DNA from: Gilliamella sp. wkB7
Lineage (GTDB): Bacteria; Pseudomonadota; Gammaproteobacteria; Enterobacterales; Orbaceae
DNA length: 64,000 bases
Assembly: GCF_001693435.1 (NCBI RefSeq)
Contig: NZ_CM004509.1
Location: 2,294,001 to 2,358,000 of the forward strand
Reading direction: 5' to 3'
A program made the translations under genes and the position numbers. Positions 29,251-38,076 of the stretch are shown one piece after another. The notes beneath the pieces were generated by a model that worked only from the letters and a program-made list of their open reading frames with translations, did no database searches and was not told where the DNA came from. Position 1 is the first letter of the stretch. The number at the start of each line of letters is the position of its first letter.

Positions 29251-30675
29251 TTATTTATTCTTACTGGCATTGCTTGGAACTAAAATTAAAATTGAAGTAA
29301 AGCATAACAGACAAAAACCAACACTAATCCAGAGTCCTAGTGCTGCAGCTATTGCTATGCTTTGACCACTGGCAATAATTGCTGAATAGGTGGATGCTGA
29401 AATGGCTACACCAAATGCACCGCCTAATGAGCTTGCCATTTTATAAATTCCTGATGCAATACCGACCTTATCTTCAGGAGCGCTTGATATTGCGGTATCG
29501 ATTGATGGCGTTGCATAAAAACCTAAGCCAAGACCAAATAAAATATAGCCCCCCAACACCGAAATAATATAAAGCGTATCGGGTAAGAAAGTCAGCGTCA
29601 TCAACGCAATTCCTGAACCAGTAATTAACGGTCCGAGTAACATTGGTTTTTTTGCGCCTACTTTTTGTAAGATTTTTTCTCCAACTCGAATCATACATAG
29701 CACTGACACTAAATAACCAATGGTCAATAATCCATTTTCGAAAGGTGTAAAGCCTCGTCCTTGTTGGGTATAAGTACTGGCAACAATTAATGTACCGGCA
29801 ACAGAATTGAGCAGAAAGTTAGATAAGGTAGCACCACGGTAAGGAACATTTTTAAATAATGAAAAATCGATAAAAGCGCCACTCGCTTTACGTGTTTCAA
29901 TATAAAAAAATAAAATAAGAAAAACAAAACATACCGTAGCCAAGGATAATGTCACGACACTTGTCCAACCAAATGTTGATCCTTTAGTTATCACAAGATT
30001 TAATGAAACCAAAGTAATAACAAAAACAAATAGTCCTACATAGTCAAATTTTGGCAAACTTGAAGGATCTTCAATTTTGGTTTCTGGTGTACCTTTCAAT
30101 AACAGCATACCGAGCACAGCACAGATGATAGAAATAATAAAAATCCACTGCCAACCCAAATAAGTTGCTATGGCACCGCCAGCAAGCACACAAGTACCTG
30201 AACCGCCCCAAGAGCCAATCGACCAAAAACTTAATGCGCGCTGGCGCTCTTTACCTTGAAAATAAGTTTTCACTAATGCCAAAGTCGAGGGCATAATACA
30301 GGCAGCAGACAAACCTTGAATAATGCGCCCAATGATGAATAACACTTCACCTTGTGCGAAGATCAAACAAAGGCAACCAATAATACTTAAAATAAAACCT
30401 AAATAAGTAAAACGAACCCGCCCAAAACGATCAGCTAGTCCACCAGCAACCACAATAAAACAACCAGAAAAGAGGGCGGTCAAACTCACCGCCAAATTAA
30501 AAGACGCAGGTGTAATACCGACAGAATGCTGAACTGCTGGCCCAACATTGACAATTGATTGAGCAAAAAGCCAAAAAGTAATGACCCCTAATACAATACC
30601 TAATATTAACCGGTTATCATTTTTAAATGGCACAGCTTCAGAATTTGTTGAATTTGACATATTTAAATTAGCCAT
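29251..30675 (-). CDS. MFS transporter, 14-helix DHA2-like
   Basis: 474-aa inner-membrane transporter with about 14 hydrophobic segments. Motif A appears as GGLADRFGRVRFTYLG and motif C-type glycine-rich stretches near WSIGSWGGSGTCVLAGG, as in QacA/EmrB-like proton antiporters. It lies 15 bp downstream of an M20 amidohydrolase on the same strand, so the two form an operon; the transporter may import the amidohydrolase substrate or export its product rather than act as a drug pump. N-terminal leader (MANLNMSNSTNSEAVPFKN) is polar and cytoplasmic. Confidence 0.82.
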   Translation of the reverse strand: MANLNMSNSTNSEAVPFKNDNRLILGIVLGVITFWLFAQSIVNVGPAVQHSVGITPASFNLAVSLTALFSGCFIVVAGGLADRFGRVRFTYLGFILSIIGCLCLIFAQGEVLFIIGRIIQGLSAACIMPSTLALVKTYFQGKERQRALSFWSIGSWGGSGTCVLAGGAIATYLGWQWIFIISIICAVLGMLLLKGTPETKIEDPSSLPKFDYVGLFVFVITLVSLNLVITKGSTFGWTSVVTLSLATVCFVFLILFFYIETRKASGAFIDFSLFKNVPYRGATLSNFLLNSVAGTLIVASTYTQQGRGFTPFENGLLTIGYLVSVLCMIRVGEKILQKVGAKKPMLLGPLITGSGIALMTLTFLPDTLYIISVLGGYILFGLGLGFYATPSIDTAISSAPEDKVGIASGIYKMASSLGGAFGVAISASTYSAIIASGQSIAIAAALGLWISVGFCLLCFTSILILVPSNASKNK

Positions 30676-30690
30676 AGATGTACGCTATCC

Positions 30691-31863
30691 TTATTTACTT
30701 AAATATGTTTCAGTTAATGCAACCCAATATGACGCAGCAGGAACAATACATTTATCATTAAAATCATAACCAGGATTATGTACACTACAAAAACCAGGTT
30801 CATCACCATTGCCAATAATCATGTAACAACCGTTTGGATTACTCTCTAACATAAATGCAAAATCTTCACTGCCCATAAAAGGATGACAATTATCATGAAC
30901 ACGATCTTCTCCGAATAATTTTTGGGCAACGTCAAATGCAAATTTTGTTGCATCCGCACCATTATGTAAAACAGGACTACCATTGACATGCTCGATTTTA
31001 ACGCAGGCACCAAAACTTTCCGCCTGAGAAGTGGCAATTTCAGTAATACGTTTAAGTAATAACGTTCGGGTATCATTATCTAATGCTCTAACGGTTAGTT
31101 TCATAAGTGCATCGCTATTAACAACATTCGGCGCCTCACCAGATTGAATACAACCAATGGTGATAACAGCTTGTTCAAACGGAGAAACATTTCGAGAAAC
31201 AATACTTTGCAGTGCAGTGCCGATATAACATGCGACAAGGGTCGCATCAATTCCTCGTTCAGGCATGGCGCCGTGAGCACCTTTGCCTTTAATATTGATA
31301 TGAATGGTATCGGATGAAGCCATAAGTGCACCGGCTCTAAAATAAAAATGGCCTTCTTTGAATCCGGGCATATTATGAATACCGAAAATAACATCACAAG
31401 GAAATTTTTTAAATAAGCCATCATCCACCATCACCTTTCCACCATATAATAACTCTTCTGCAGGTTGAAAAATGACATGTAACGTGCCATCAAAATTGCG
31501 GGTTTGGGCAAGATATTTAGCTGCACACAGTAAAATAGTGGTATGTCCATCATGACCACAGCCATGAAATTTGCCATGGATAAGACTACTCCAAGGTTTT
31601 CCGGAGGCTTCAACTATAGGTAAAGCATCCATATCTGCTCGGATACCAATTTTTTTATTACTGGTACCATTTTTCAAAACACCAACGACGCCTGTTTTGG
31701 CTAACCCTCGATGAACCTCGTATCCCCATTCAGCCAATTTATTTGCAACCAAATCGCTGGTTTTATTCTCTTCAAAACCTACTTCAGGGTGTTGATGAAT
31801 TTGATGTCGAATCTCAATAAATTCTTGTTCTGTTTTCCTAATTGTTTCCATAATATGTTGCAT
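30691..31863 (-). CDS. M20 amidohydrolase (hippurate hydrolase / aminoacylase type)
   Basis: 390-aa zinc hydrolase expected to cleave N-acyl amino acids or related amides in the cytoplasm. Motifs: RHQIHQHPEVGFEE, GIRADMDALPI, HGCGHDGHTTILL (metal His and Asp), PAEE, HGAMPE and MGSEDFAFML. AGGAG lies 8 nt before the ATG at 31863. It is more similar in motif wording to HipO/IAA-amino-acid hydrolases than to the first M20 protein of this window, so the two are not recent duplicates. Operon with the downstream MFS transporter. Confidence 0.88.
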   Translation of the reverse strand: MQHIMETIRKTEQEFIEIRHQIHQHPEVGFEENKTSDLVANKLAEWGYEVHRGLAKTGVVGVLKNGTSNKKIGIRADMDALPIVEASGKPWSSLIHGKFHGCGHDGHTTILLCAAKYLAQTRNFDGTLHVIFQPAEELLYGGKVMVDDGLFKKFPCDVIFGIHNMPGFKEGHFYFRAGALMASSDTIHINIKGKGAHGAMPERGIDATLVACYIGTALQSIVSRNVSPFEQAVITIGCIQSGEAPNVVNSDALMKLTVRALDNDTRTLLLKRITEIATSQAESFGACVKIEHVNGSPVLHNGADATKFAFDVAQKLFGEDRVHDNCHPFMGSEDFAFMLESNPNGCYMIIGNGDEPGFCSVHNPGYDFNDKCIVPAASYWVALTETYLSK

Positions 31864-32260
31864 TTTTCGGCTCCTAATTAACCTGAATATCGTTTATGAA
31901 AAAAATAAAAAAAAGACAACTACACATCTGAGCCAAGATCAAAATGAAAAACAGCAGACAAATTAATCACAACACCTGCTTAGATGAATAAATATACAAT
32001 ACCCTCAATTTTTGCTGATGTCGATGATTTCTATCATGTAATATTTGAAAATTGTTATGTCAAACTTGTATTAAGATATGAATTTACGAAGAATGAGGAA
32101 AGAATACGTTAAACTAACTGCACTATTATCGATTCTAAAAAATAGAAATAGATTTGATTAATAGAGATACTTTTAATTAATCTAAAAGTGTGCTCTACCT
32201 TAATTAAATTATTTTTATGCAAATGAATAGAGATTATTTTTTTAGTTATACTGATTTATT
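31864..32260. other. 397-bp gap between kptA and the M20-MFS operon
   Basis: Very AT-rich. It should contain the promoter of the M20-MFS operon (start 31863) and the 3' region of kptA. A weak hairpin (ACTTTT ... AAAAGT, 32169-32189) is the only structure seen. No coding frame is convincing. Confidence 0.5.
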
Positions 32261-32833
32261 TTAAATAACTTCTAAAAATTGGCTTGGCACATTATTCGTT
32301 AACCAAACCCCATTATCGGCTAAATAAAACTTAAAACCTTGTTGAAACATTGCTAATGCGTTAATTCTTAAGACAATTGGTTTTCCATGACGTTTACCAA
32401 CGGCTATAGCTGTTTTTTCATCAATTGAAATATGAACATAATGACGTTCGCCTGCAATCAAACCTTGTTGAAAAATTGAATCAAGAAAATGGGTTGCTGT
32501 ACCATGATACAAATATTCAGGCGGGGTTTTCTCATTATACGTTATATTAACTTGCTTAGTTGAATGCCCTTGTGCTGCACGAATTTTTAAATTATCTTCG
32601 GACAGAGTAAAGCGTTTTTTATCATTGGTTCTAACGACTTCGGTAATTAAATCTTGAGAAATTTGCATACCATGTTTCTTCGCTTGCCGAATTAAAACAT
32701 CTATTTCAACCCAACCATTACTATCTAATGTGATACCTATTGCTTCTGGTTTATGCCTTAATATATAGCTTAAAAATCTACTAATCTTCTCTAAATCTTT
32801 ACTGGTACACTTAATATTTGATTTTTTACTCAT
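32261..32833 (-). CDS. kptA: RNA 2'-phosphotransferase (Tpt1/KptA)
   Basis: 190 aa. In fungi Tpt1 moves the splice-junction 2'-phosphate of tRNA to NAD; bacterial KptA can do the same reaction although bacteria have no such tRNA splicing, so the natural substrate is unknown. Diagnostic segments: SRFLSYILRHKPEAIGITLD with the LRH motif, GWVEIDVLI, YLYHGT, and HYVHISIDEKTA. Single gene with wide AT-rich gaps on both sides, typical of an accessory gene. An upstream gene is not linked to it. Confidence 0.93.
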   Translation of the reverse strand: MSKKSNIKCTSKDLEKISRFLSYILRHKPEAIGITLDSNGWVEIDVLIRQAKKHGMQISQDLITEVVRTNDKKRFTLSEDNLKIRAAQGHSTKQVNITYNEKTPPEYLYHGTATHFLDSIFQQGLIAGERHYVHISIDEKTAIAVGKRHGKPIVLRINALAMFQQGFKFYLADNGVWLTNNVPSQFLEVI

Positions 32834-33588
32834 GCACTTAATATTTGAACGGTTAAATAATAAGTTTGATTTTATCTTTTATTAAAAGTAATACAAGGTA
32901 TATTGGTAATATTATTAAAATATACGGTAAATTATCAAACATATATAATCATATCAAATGCAAAAATATTAATTAAATGGCATACCGTTCTGAATTATTT
33001 TTACAAAAAATATCGACTAACTAAATTTAAAAGGTATTTGTTGCAACTATTAATAATCTTTTATCGATTTGTTTTAACTATTTTTTACGTTAACCTAACA
33101 AAAGGAGTAGTGATCTTTATTTGATAAAAGGTCAAATTTTCTTATTTATTAGAGCGGTAAAGATAATAGTGAATTTTTAAAACAACTATTATTATAAAAA
33201 GAAAGATTTGACTGTCCACCAAATCATAAATTTGCAATTACAGTTGTAGGGGAGAGATTGGTTTATTATTCTTAATAATATTAATAAAAGTAATATGCTA
33301 CTATCATGTATAGGTGATTTTGAAATTTCAAAAAATATTGAAGCAGGATATTATTATTTTCAAATGTAAGGATGAATTGATATTCCATTAAACAGTTTAC
33401 GATGTACTATTAAGAATCCAAAAGGATAATAAGTCTAGCTATCTTCACCAATCATTAGGTAATTTTATATGATTATTTAGTGCAATAGTGTAACTACAAA
33501 ATCAACTAAGTTACTTTTTTCTTCCTACTTTGTATGAAACCTTTATAATATTTCAATTAGTTATTTTTCCAATTTAGGGAGAGTGTAG
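32834..33588. other. 755-bp stretch without a confident gene
   Basis: Very AT-rich. A frame at 32903-33124 (73 codons, rich in I, Y, F, K) has the composition of random AT-rich DNA and no ribosome site, so I do not call it. The notable structure is a nested inverted repeat at 33131-33212. A plausible -10 (TATAAT at about 33545) precedes the GntR gene. Confidence 0.5.
33131..33212. repeat. Nested inverted repeat, 82 nt
   Basis: Outer arms GTCAAATTTTCTT (33131-33143) and AAGAAAGATTTGAC (33199-33212) pair over 13 bp with one bulged G. Inside, ATAATAGT (33163-33170) and ACTATTAT (33185-33192) pair over 8 bp. It could be a small MITE-like remnant or a structured RNA; no gene overlaps it. Confidence 0.5.
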
Positions 33589-34401
33589 ATGATCGATGTG
33601 GAAAGTTTTAAACGTGATTTTCATTTTGATCCTATTAGTTCTTCACCGCGCTATTTACAATTATATTCCTTTATCAAACATCAAATTAAAGCAGGTGTAT
33701 TTAAAGTTAATGATCAGTTAATTGCCGAAAATGAGCTGTGTGAAATTCTCAATGTTAGTCGAACAACCGTACGCTTAGCAATGGATCAGCTAATTAATGA
33801 AGGTTTGATTGTTCGTTATCGAGGTAAGGGTTCATTTATTGCTGAAGAAAAAATCCGTCGAAAAATAAATTATCTGTATAATTTTACCAATAATATGCAA
33901 GAGGTAGGCGCAAAACCTTCATCAAAAGTATTAGAGTCTGTCGTGATTACTGCAGATGACTTTATTGCACAAAAACTAGCATTACCGGCAGAAAACCGTC
34001 AAGTTTTTAAATTGATGCGTATACGCTGTGCAAATGATAATCCTCTTTTATTTGAGACAACCTATATTCCATATTATCTTTGTGAAGGTATTGAACATAA
34101 TGATTTTCATAAAGCTTCTCTTTACCGTGTGCTAACCAATGAATACAGTTTGAACTTATTTCATGCAGAAGAGACCATCGAAGCGATATTGATAGAGAAA
34201 GAACTGGCCGAATATTTAGATTGTAAAAAGAAGATGCCCGGTTATAAAATTGAGCGAATTTCCCATTTAGACAATGGCTACATTTTTGAATACACCAAAT
34301 CAGTCACTCGCGCCGATAAATGTGTATTTAAGCTTGATTTATACAAAAATAACACAAATAATATCAAGCAAATGGAATTTTCCCGCTTACTCAATGCCTA
34401 A
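33589..34401 (+). CDS. GntR-family (HutC/UTRA) transcriptional regulator
   Basis: 270 aa. N-terminal winged helix-turn-helix (PRYLQLYSFIKHQIKAGVF, LIAENELCEILNVSRTTVRLAMDQLINEGLI, YRGKGSFIA; residues about 22-90) followed by a UTRA ligand domain (KVLESVVITADDF, then FLMRIRCAND-like, ending FEYTKSVTRADKCVF). This class represses sugar or amino-acid catabolic genes until a phosphosugar-like effector binds. RBS GGGAG 6 nt before ATG. It is convergent with deoC; the deoC promoter carries a perfect inverted repeat that is a candidate operator. Confidence 0.9.
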   Translation: MIDVESFKRDFHFDPISSSPRYLQLYSFIKHQIKAGVFKVNDQLIAENELCEILNVSRTTVRLAMDQLINEGLIVRYRGKGSFIAEEKIRRKINYLYNFTNNMQEVGAKPSSKVLESVVITADDFIAQKLALPAENRQVFKLMRIRCANDNPLLFETTYIPYYLCEGIEHNDFHKASLYRVLTNEYSLNLFHAEETIEAILIEKELAEYLDCKKKMPGYKIERISHLDNGYIFEYTKSVTRADKCVFKLDLYKNNTNNIKQMEFSRLLNA

Positions 34402-34414
34402 TTTTTAGTATAAA

Positions 34415-34441
34415 AGGAAATGAATATTTGGTTCATTTCCT
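34415..34441. terminator. Terminator between convergent gntR-type gene and deoC
   Basis: AGGAAATGAA and TTCATTTCCT, a perfect 10-bp stem with a 7-nt loop, with A residues before and T residues after, in the gap between two convergent stops. Confidence 0.8.
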
Positions 34442-34495
34442 AATCTATTAGCGCTTCAAAATTAAAGATTAATAATTATCCTTTATGTTGGTATT

Positions 34496-35215
34496 TTAAG
34501 AAGTGGATTTAGTAATTCCAAGAACTTCAGGAGTAGAACGATAACCGATACCCATACGGTCAATTCCCATATCAATTAGTTCAAAAAAGTGGGCTTGGGT
34601 ACGAATACAACCAGATCCTTTAACTTTACAACGACCTCTTGCCGCATCCATCATCACTTTAATGACTTCTGGTATTGCACCTTTGCTTTCTCCTCCGGTA
34701 AAGAACCCAGTAGACGTTTTAACAAAATCAGCTCCCGCTTTACAAGCCACATCTGTTGCTTTTGCTACTTGCTCTAACGTTAGAGCATCCGTCTCAAAAA
34801 TCACTTTTAATTGAGTCCCATATTTGTGGCAAACATTTGCAACTGCTTTAATATCTTGTTCAACTTCATCCCACATACCACTTTTTATCCAACCATAATT
34901 TGCCACGATATCAAGATCTTCAATATCACCCTGACAACATATAATCTCGGCTTGTTTAACCTTAGATTCTGTCGTTGAAGCACCAAAAGGAAAGTCACAA
35001 ACAACACAAATTCCTGTATTAGTACCAGCACAAAGTTTTCTAGCAATATCTAATGAAGCAGGATTAATGCATACTGTTTTACAGTTATAGTCAATTCCCT
35101 CTTGAATATATTTAATAATTTCCTGTTGTGTAAATTCTGGTTTTAATACAGATTGGTCAATATAAGCGGCAAGTTCTTTAACCGTCATTTGATTGGCTTT
35201 TTTGTTTGGTTTCAT
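34496..35215 (-). CDS. deoC: Deoxyribose-phosphate aldolase (DERA)
   Basis: Class I aldolase, 239 aa, interconverting 2-deoxyribose 5-phosphate with glyceraldehyde 3-phosphate and acetaldehyde. The Schiff-base lysine is in ADFVKTSTGF; CVVCDFPFGAS, ETDALT and KGSGCIRT are conserved. Start 35215 is chosen because AGGAG lies 6 nt upstream (reading leftward); the frame stays open further upstream without conservation. The length and sequence follow the shorter Gram-positive-like DERA form rather than the 259-aa E. coli DeoC, and no deoA/deoB/deoD genes are adjacent, so it may belong to a sugar catabolic set controlled by the GntR protein. Confidence 0.9.
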   Translation of the reverse strand: MKPNKKANQMTVKELAAYIDQSVLKPEFTQQEIIKYIQEGIDYNCKTVCINPASLDIARKLCAGTNTGICVVCDFPFGASTTESKVKQAEIICCQGDIEDLDIVANYGWIKSGMWDEVEQDIKAVANVCHKYGTQLKVIFETDALTLEQVAKATDVACKAGADFVKTSTGFFTGGESKGAIPEVIKVMMDAARGRCKVKGSGCIRTQAHFFELIDMGIDRMGIGYRSTPEVLGITKSTS

Positions 35216-35254
35216 AACCACTCCTAATTTTAAAATAGATAATAAAACACACAT

Positions 35255-35276
35255 ATGTATCAAATGTATGATACAT
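35255..35276. promoter_or_regulatory. Inverted-repeat operator candidate upstream of deoC
   Basis: ATGTATC and GATACAT form a perfect 7-bp inverted repeat with an 8-bp spacer that itself repeats ATGTAT. It lies 40 bp upstream of the deoC start, where a repressor would block the promoter. The neighbouring GntR protein is the obvious candidate, by position only. Confidence 0.45.
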
Positions 35277-35646
35277 TTAATTATAGGGAGAGTTATTTTA
35301 AAGTCAATTATATCGTTACCAATTTTATTTCTGTGCTGCTTGATTTTTTTATCTGAACTAGATGTAGCATTCATATTTTTGTTGATAAAATAGACAATAA
35401 ATAGTTTTTAATTTAGGTAACTTCATTAGATGCCCTTTTTTATCTGGCTTTTTAAATAGTTATTTAGAGCTTGTAGCATTATTGAAGTTATATTTACCGA
35501 TAATTTTTTAAGTTATTTTCTTTCATTTTGATCTGATAAGTAAGTCAAATACAATTACTGTTTTATTTTGAAGCAGTATAAATAAGTATTAATTAGTATT
35601 TAGAATGCCGTCGTTTCGGAATTAAGATATTTGGCAAATAATTAAG

Positions 35647-35673
35647 ATCTCAGCCTAAAAACTGGGATTTTTT
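35647..35673 (+). terminator. Orphan rho-independent terminator
   Basis: ATCTCAG and CTGGGAT (7 bp with one G-T pair) around an 8-nt loop, followed directly by TTTTTT. It reads rightward, but no rightward gene precedes it: deoC is transcribed away. It could end a small RNA starting in 35400-35600 or be an attenuator before the gene relic at 35768. Confidence 0.5.
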
Positions 35674-35767
35674 ATATCAGCTACCTACTTCGTAAGTTCC
35701 AACATCAATTTGTCTTTTTTAGTGATATGGCTAGCTTAGCAGTTAAAATAAAGGGAGATTACTCACA

Positions 35768-35880
35768 ATAAATACAGCAATATCTGGCATTACCATCTAT
35801 TCCTACACTTATAACGATATATTTAAAAAAATAAGTCAGATAGGTTTATTGAATCTCACGAGCTAATATTAGTACCGTTA
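35768..35880 (+). pseudogene. Possible relic of a TIM-barrel sugar-phosphate isomerase/epimerase
   Basis: After AGGGAG (about 35750) and at start-codon spacing there is ATA where ATG is expected, followed by NTAISGITIYSYTYNDIFKK and ISQIG, which resembles the first strand and helix of xylose-isomerase-like sugar isomerases. A one-base frame change then gives FIESHELILVP, fitting the next strand, after which stops occur. A terminator at 35977 follows. Such isomerases often accompany GntR and DERA genes. The call rests on a short stretch and may be chance. Confidence 0.3.
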
Positions 35881-35976
35881 TTTATTTCAATTATGATGAT
35901 CAGTTGTTTATTGGAGCATTGTATTTAATTGAGTGGTTTTAAAAATATTCCAAACTATTTTTTTTATCAGTTTATT

Positions 35977-35998
35977 GGCGTAATATAGTTATTACGCC
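35977..35998 (+). terminator. Hairpin after the gene relic
   Basis: GGCGTAATA-TAGT-TATTACGCC: 9-bp perfect stem with a 4-nt loop followed by TTA. No intact gene ends here, which supports loss of a gene from this interval. Confidence 0.55.
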
Positions 35999-36090
35999 TT
36001 ACTTAGCTAGCAAACTTATTTTTATTTAGGGGATACCTTAATTTTGCTAAATGAGTAGTTGAATTATTAAATAACTAAAAGGGGTTAATG

Positions 36091-36294
36091 ATGAAATTAA
36101 TAGTCGATAATATGAGTTGCCAACATTGTGTCAATACTATCACGAAAGCAATCAATGCTATCGATCCCAAAGCGAAAGTAACGGTAGATCTTGCTAAGCA
36201 TGAAGTTGATATAGAAGGTGGTACAATCTCGCAAGAAGCAGCAATTGCAGCAATTAATGACGCTGGATTTGAATTTGTGGGTATTTCGTATTAG
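36091..36294 (+). CDS. Small heavy-metal-associated (CopZ-like) chaperone
   Basis: 67-aa HMA domain with MKLIVDNMSCQHC at the start; Cys10 and Cys13 of M-S-C-x-x-C bind Cu(I) or a similar metal. The beta-alpha-beta-beta-alpha-beta pattern covers the whole protein. Such chaperones pass copper to P-type ATPases; no ATPase or CueR-like gene is next to it. Two adjacent ATGs exist; 36091 is 6 nt from AAGGGG, while 36088 would be only 3 nt away. It ends in a clear terminator, so it is monocistronic. Confidence 0.85.
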   Translation: MKLIVDNMSCQHCVNTITKAINAIDPKAKVTVDLAKHEVDIEGGTISQEAAIAAINDAGFEFVGISY

Positions 36295-36330
36295 AAATTA
36301 ATAATATTTACTTATAATATTAATAAATTT

Positions 36331-36359
36331 AGGCGATTAAGTAAAAAATCGCCTTTTTT
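36331..36359 (+). terminator. Rho-independent terminator after the HMA protein
   Basis: AGGCGATT and AATCGCCT form an 8-bp stem followed by TTTTTA, 36 bp after the stop codon. Confidence 0.9.
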
Positions 36360-36430
36360 ATATCACAGAATAATTGAAAAAACGCTAAAGCAAATTCTCT
36401 AGAAATTTTAATAGATTATGTTTAGTTTTT

Positions 36431-36467
36431 GTAAAAATTATTCAGGAGTCTATACCGTCATAAGTGG
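36431..36467 (+). repeat. Dispersed repeat copy 3 / left arm of 25-bp inverted repeat
   Basis: The first 25 bp (GTAAAAATTATTCAGG then AGTCTATAC) recur exactly, inverted, at 41000-41024. The two arms bracket the MFS-LysR-MBL-tautomerase cassette. The arm is a variant of the dispersed repeat: TTATTCAGGAG here, GTTTCAGGAG in the copy at 52.6 kb. Confidence 0.8.
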
Positions 36468-36480
36468 GTGCGTAACTTAG

Positions 36481-37854
36481 TTAACGGTGGATACGTGATA
36501 TACTTACTATAGACGAGAATGCAGCTATAAGGCTTGCAAAACTAAAAACATAAAAAACAAATCTTACAAAGTCTATTCCTCCAACACCATCTAATGCGAT
36601 AATTATCACTACCACAATGGCGGCACCAATTGACTGACCAGTTGTTCTGGCTGTCGACAACATTCCAGAAGCAATAACAGTTCGATTTTTTTTAACATTA
36701 GTAAACATTTCTTTATTATTTGGAGGGATAAATAAACCATAGCCTACTCCACAAATAGCGACTCGCCATAAAATATTAATCGTAGATACAGTTTCAGGTA
36801 AAAAAGCTAATGAGCTTAATCCTAAACAAAAAAGGACTGCACCAATTGAAGATATTTTAGTTGGATTAAAATGATTAGAAAGTATGCCCGCTAGTGGTGC
36901 ACAAAATGCTACAGCTACAGGCCATGGAGTAAATATAAATGCTGATTCAAGTACTGAATAACCATAAGTATGCTGTAATACAAATGGTAAACTGACCAAT
37001 GCTATTCCTTGAGAGATAAAAATCAAAATTGAAGAAATTACTGCCAAACTGTATATCTTGGAACGAAATATATCTAACGGCAATAAGGGATATTTAGAAT
37101 GATTTTGAATTTTAATAAATATGATAAATAAAATCATAGCAATAAAAATACAAGATATAAGCGTTTTATTATTCCAATGCCCTATTTGATCAACCGCAAC
37201 GACAATTAACCCCAATGCAGTTGCAGAACTTATTGCACCTAACCAATCAAACCCTTTTTCTTTTTCACTATCTTTTCCTAGAAAGATAAAAGATAAAGTA
37301 ATTGCAATGATACCAAGGGGAATGTTGATATAAAATAACCAAGGCCAAGATAAGTAAGAAATAATCAATCCTCCTATTGCCGGCCCAATGGCTGTACCTA
37401 CTGCAAATACCATTGCATTCAATCCTAATATTGTTCCGAGCATATTTGTCGGAAGAATGGTTCGGTACAAACCCAACCCAACACTTATCATTATTGCATA
37501 ACTAATTCCCTGTACCATTCGCATAGCAACCAAAATTGAAAAGTTTGAAGAAAGGCTGCAACCTAGTGATGAGAGTGTGAACAATAGTATTCCTAATTTG
37601 AAAAAAAGTTTTTCTCCAACTCTTGAAGATAATGATGCACAAATTAACATAGTTGTAGCACTAGCAATCTGATAACTATTGACAATCCAAATGCTTGATG
37701 AAACTTCTATATTTAATGCATTAACAATAGAAGGTAATGCAATATTCACTATTGAACTATCTAATGCCGACATCCCGACACCGATCAAAATTGCTGCTGT
37801 AGCAAAGTAACGTTTTGAGGTATCGAAATCCTGTTTATCAAGATTTTTTATCAT
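36481..37854 (-). CDS. MFS transporter, DHA2/EmrB-QacA type
   Basis: 457-aa, about 14-helix proton antiporter type. Helix 1 has the DHA2 motif LDSSIVNIALPSI; MRMVQGISYAIMI and GLNAMVFAVGTAIGPAIGGLIISY (motif C of antiporters) are clear. It lies inside the inverted-repeat-bounded cassette, divergent from the LysR gene with a 439-bp region between. A 21-bp element in that region recurs before the tautomerase gene, suggesting joint control. Export of the molecule handled by the MBL hydrolase and tautomerase, or of a toxic compound that induces the LysR protein, is a reasonable inference. Confidence 0.87.
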   Translation of the reverse strand: MIKNLDKQDFDTSKRYFATAAILIGVGMSALDSSIVNIALPSIVNALNIEVSSSIWIVNSYQIASATTMLICASLSSRVGEKLFFKLGILLFTLSSLGCSLSSNFSILVAMRMVQGISYAIMISVGLGLYRTILPTNMLGTILGLNAMVFAVGTAIGPAIGGLIISYLSWPWLFYINIPLGIIAITLSFIFLGKDSEKEKGFDWLGAISSATALGLIVVAVDQIGHWNNKTLISCIFIAMILFIIFIKIQNHSKYPLLPLDIFRSKIYSLAVISSILIFISQGIALVSLPFVLQHTYGYSVLESAFIFTPWPVAVAFCAPLAGILSNHFNPTKISSIGAVLFCLGLSSLAFLPETVSTINILWRVAICGVGYGLFIPPNNKEMFTNVKKNRTVIASGMLSTARTTGQSIGAAIVVVIIIALDGVGGIDFVRFVFYVFSFASLIAAFSSIVSISRIHR

Positions 37855-38076
37855 TCTAATATGTCTTTTTAAAAGTTATTTATTTTAGATTGCCGTAGCA
37901 TCACTGGTTTATTTTTCACACAACACTAAAAGGTTGCACAATTTTTAAATAATCCATAATCATGTTTCGTCATTTGATCGTGTAACCATTTTGCTATAAA
38001 GTAATTAAATGAACTTATTGCTAAAAATTATATTTATTACAATGCAATAAGACCAACGAATAAAATCGAAGTATTC

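Noticed and set aside
32903..33124. 73-codon rightward frame rich in I, Y, F and K
   Set aside because: Composition is what random AT-rich DNA gives; no ribosome site, no recognisable motif.
35216..35374. 53-residue N-terminal extension of deoC
   Set aside because: AGGAG lies before the ATG at 35215, family members start there, and the extension would run through the candidate operator.
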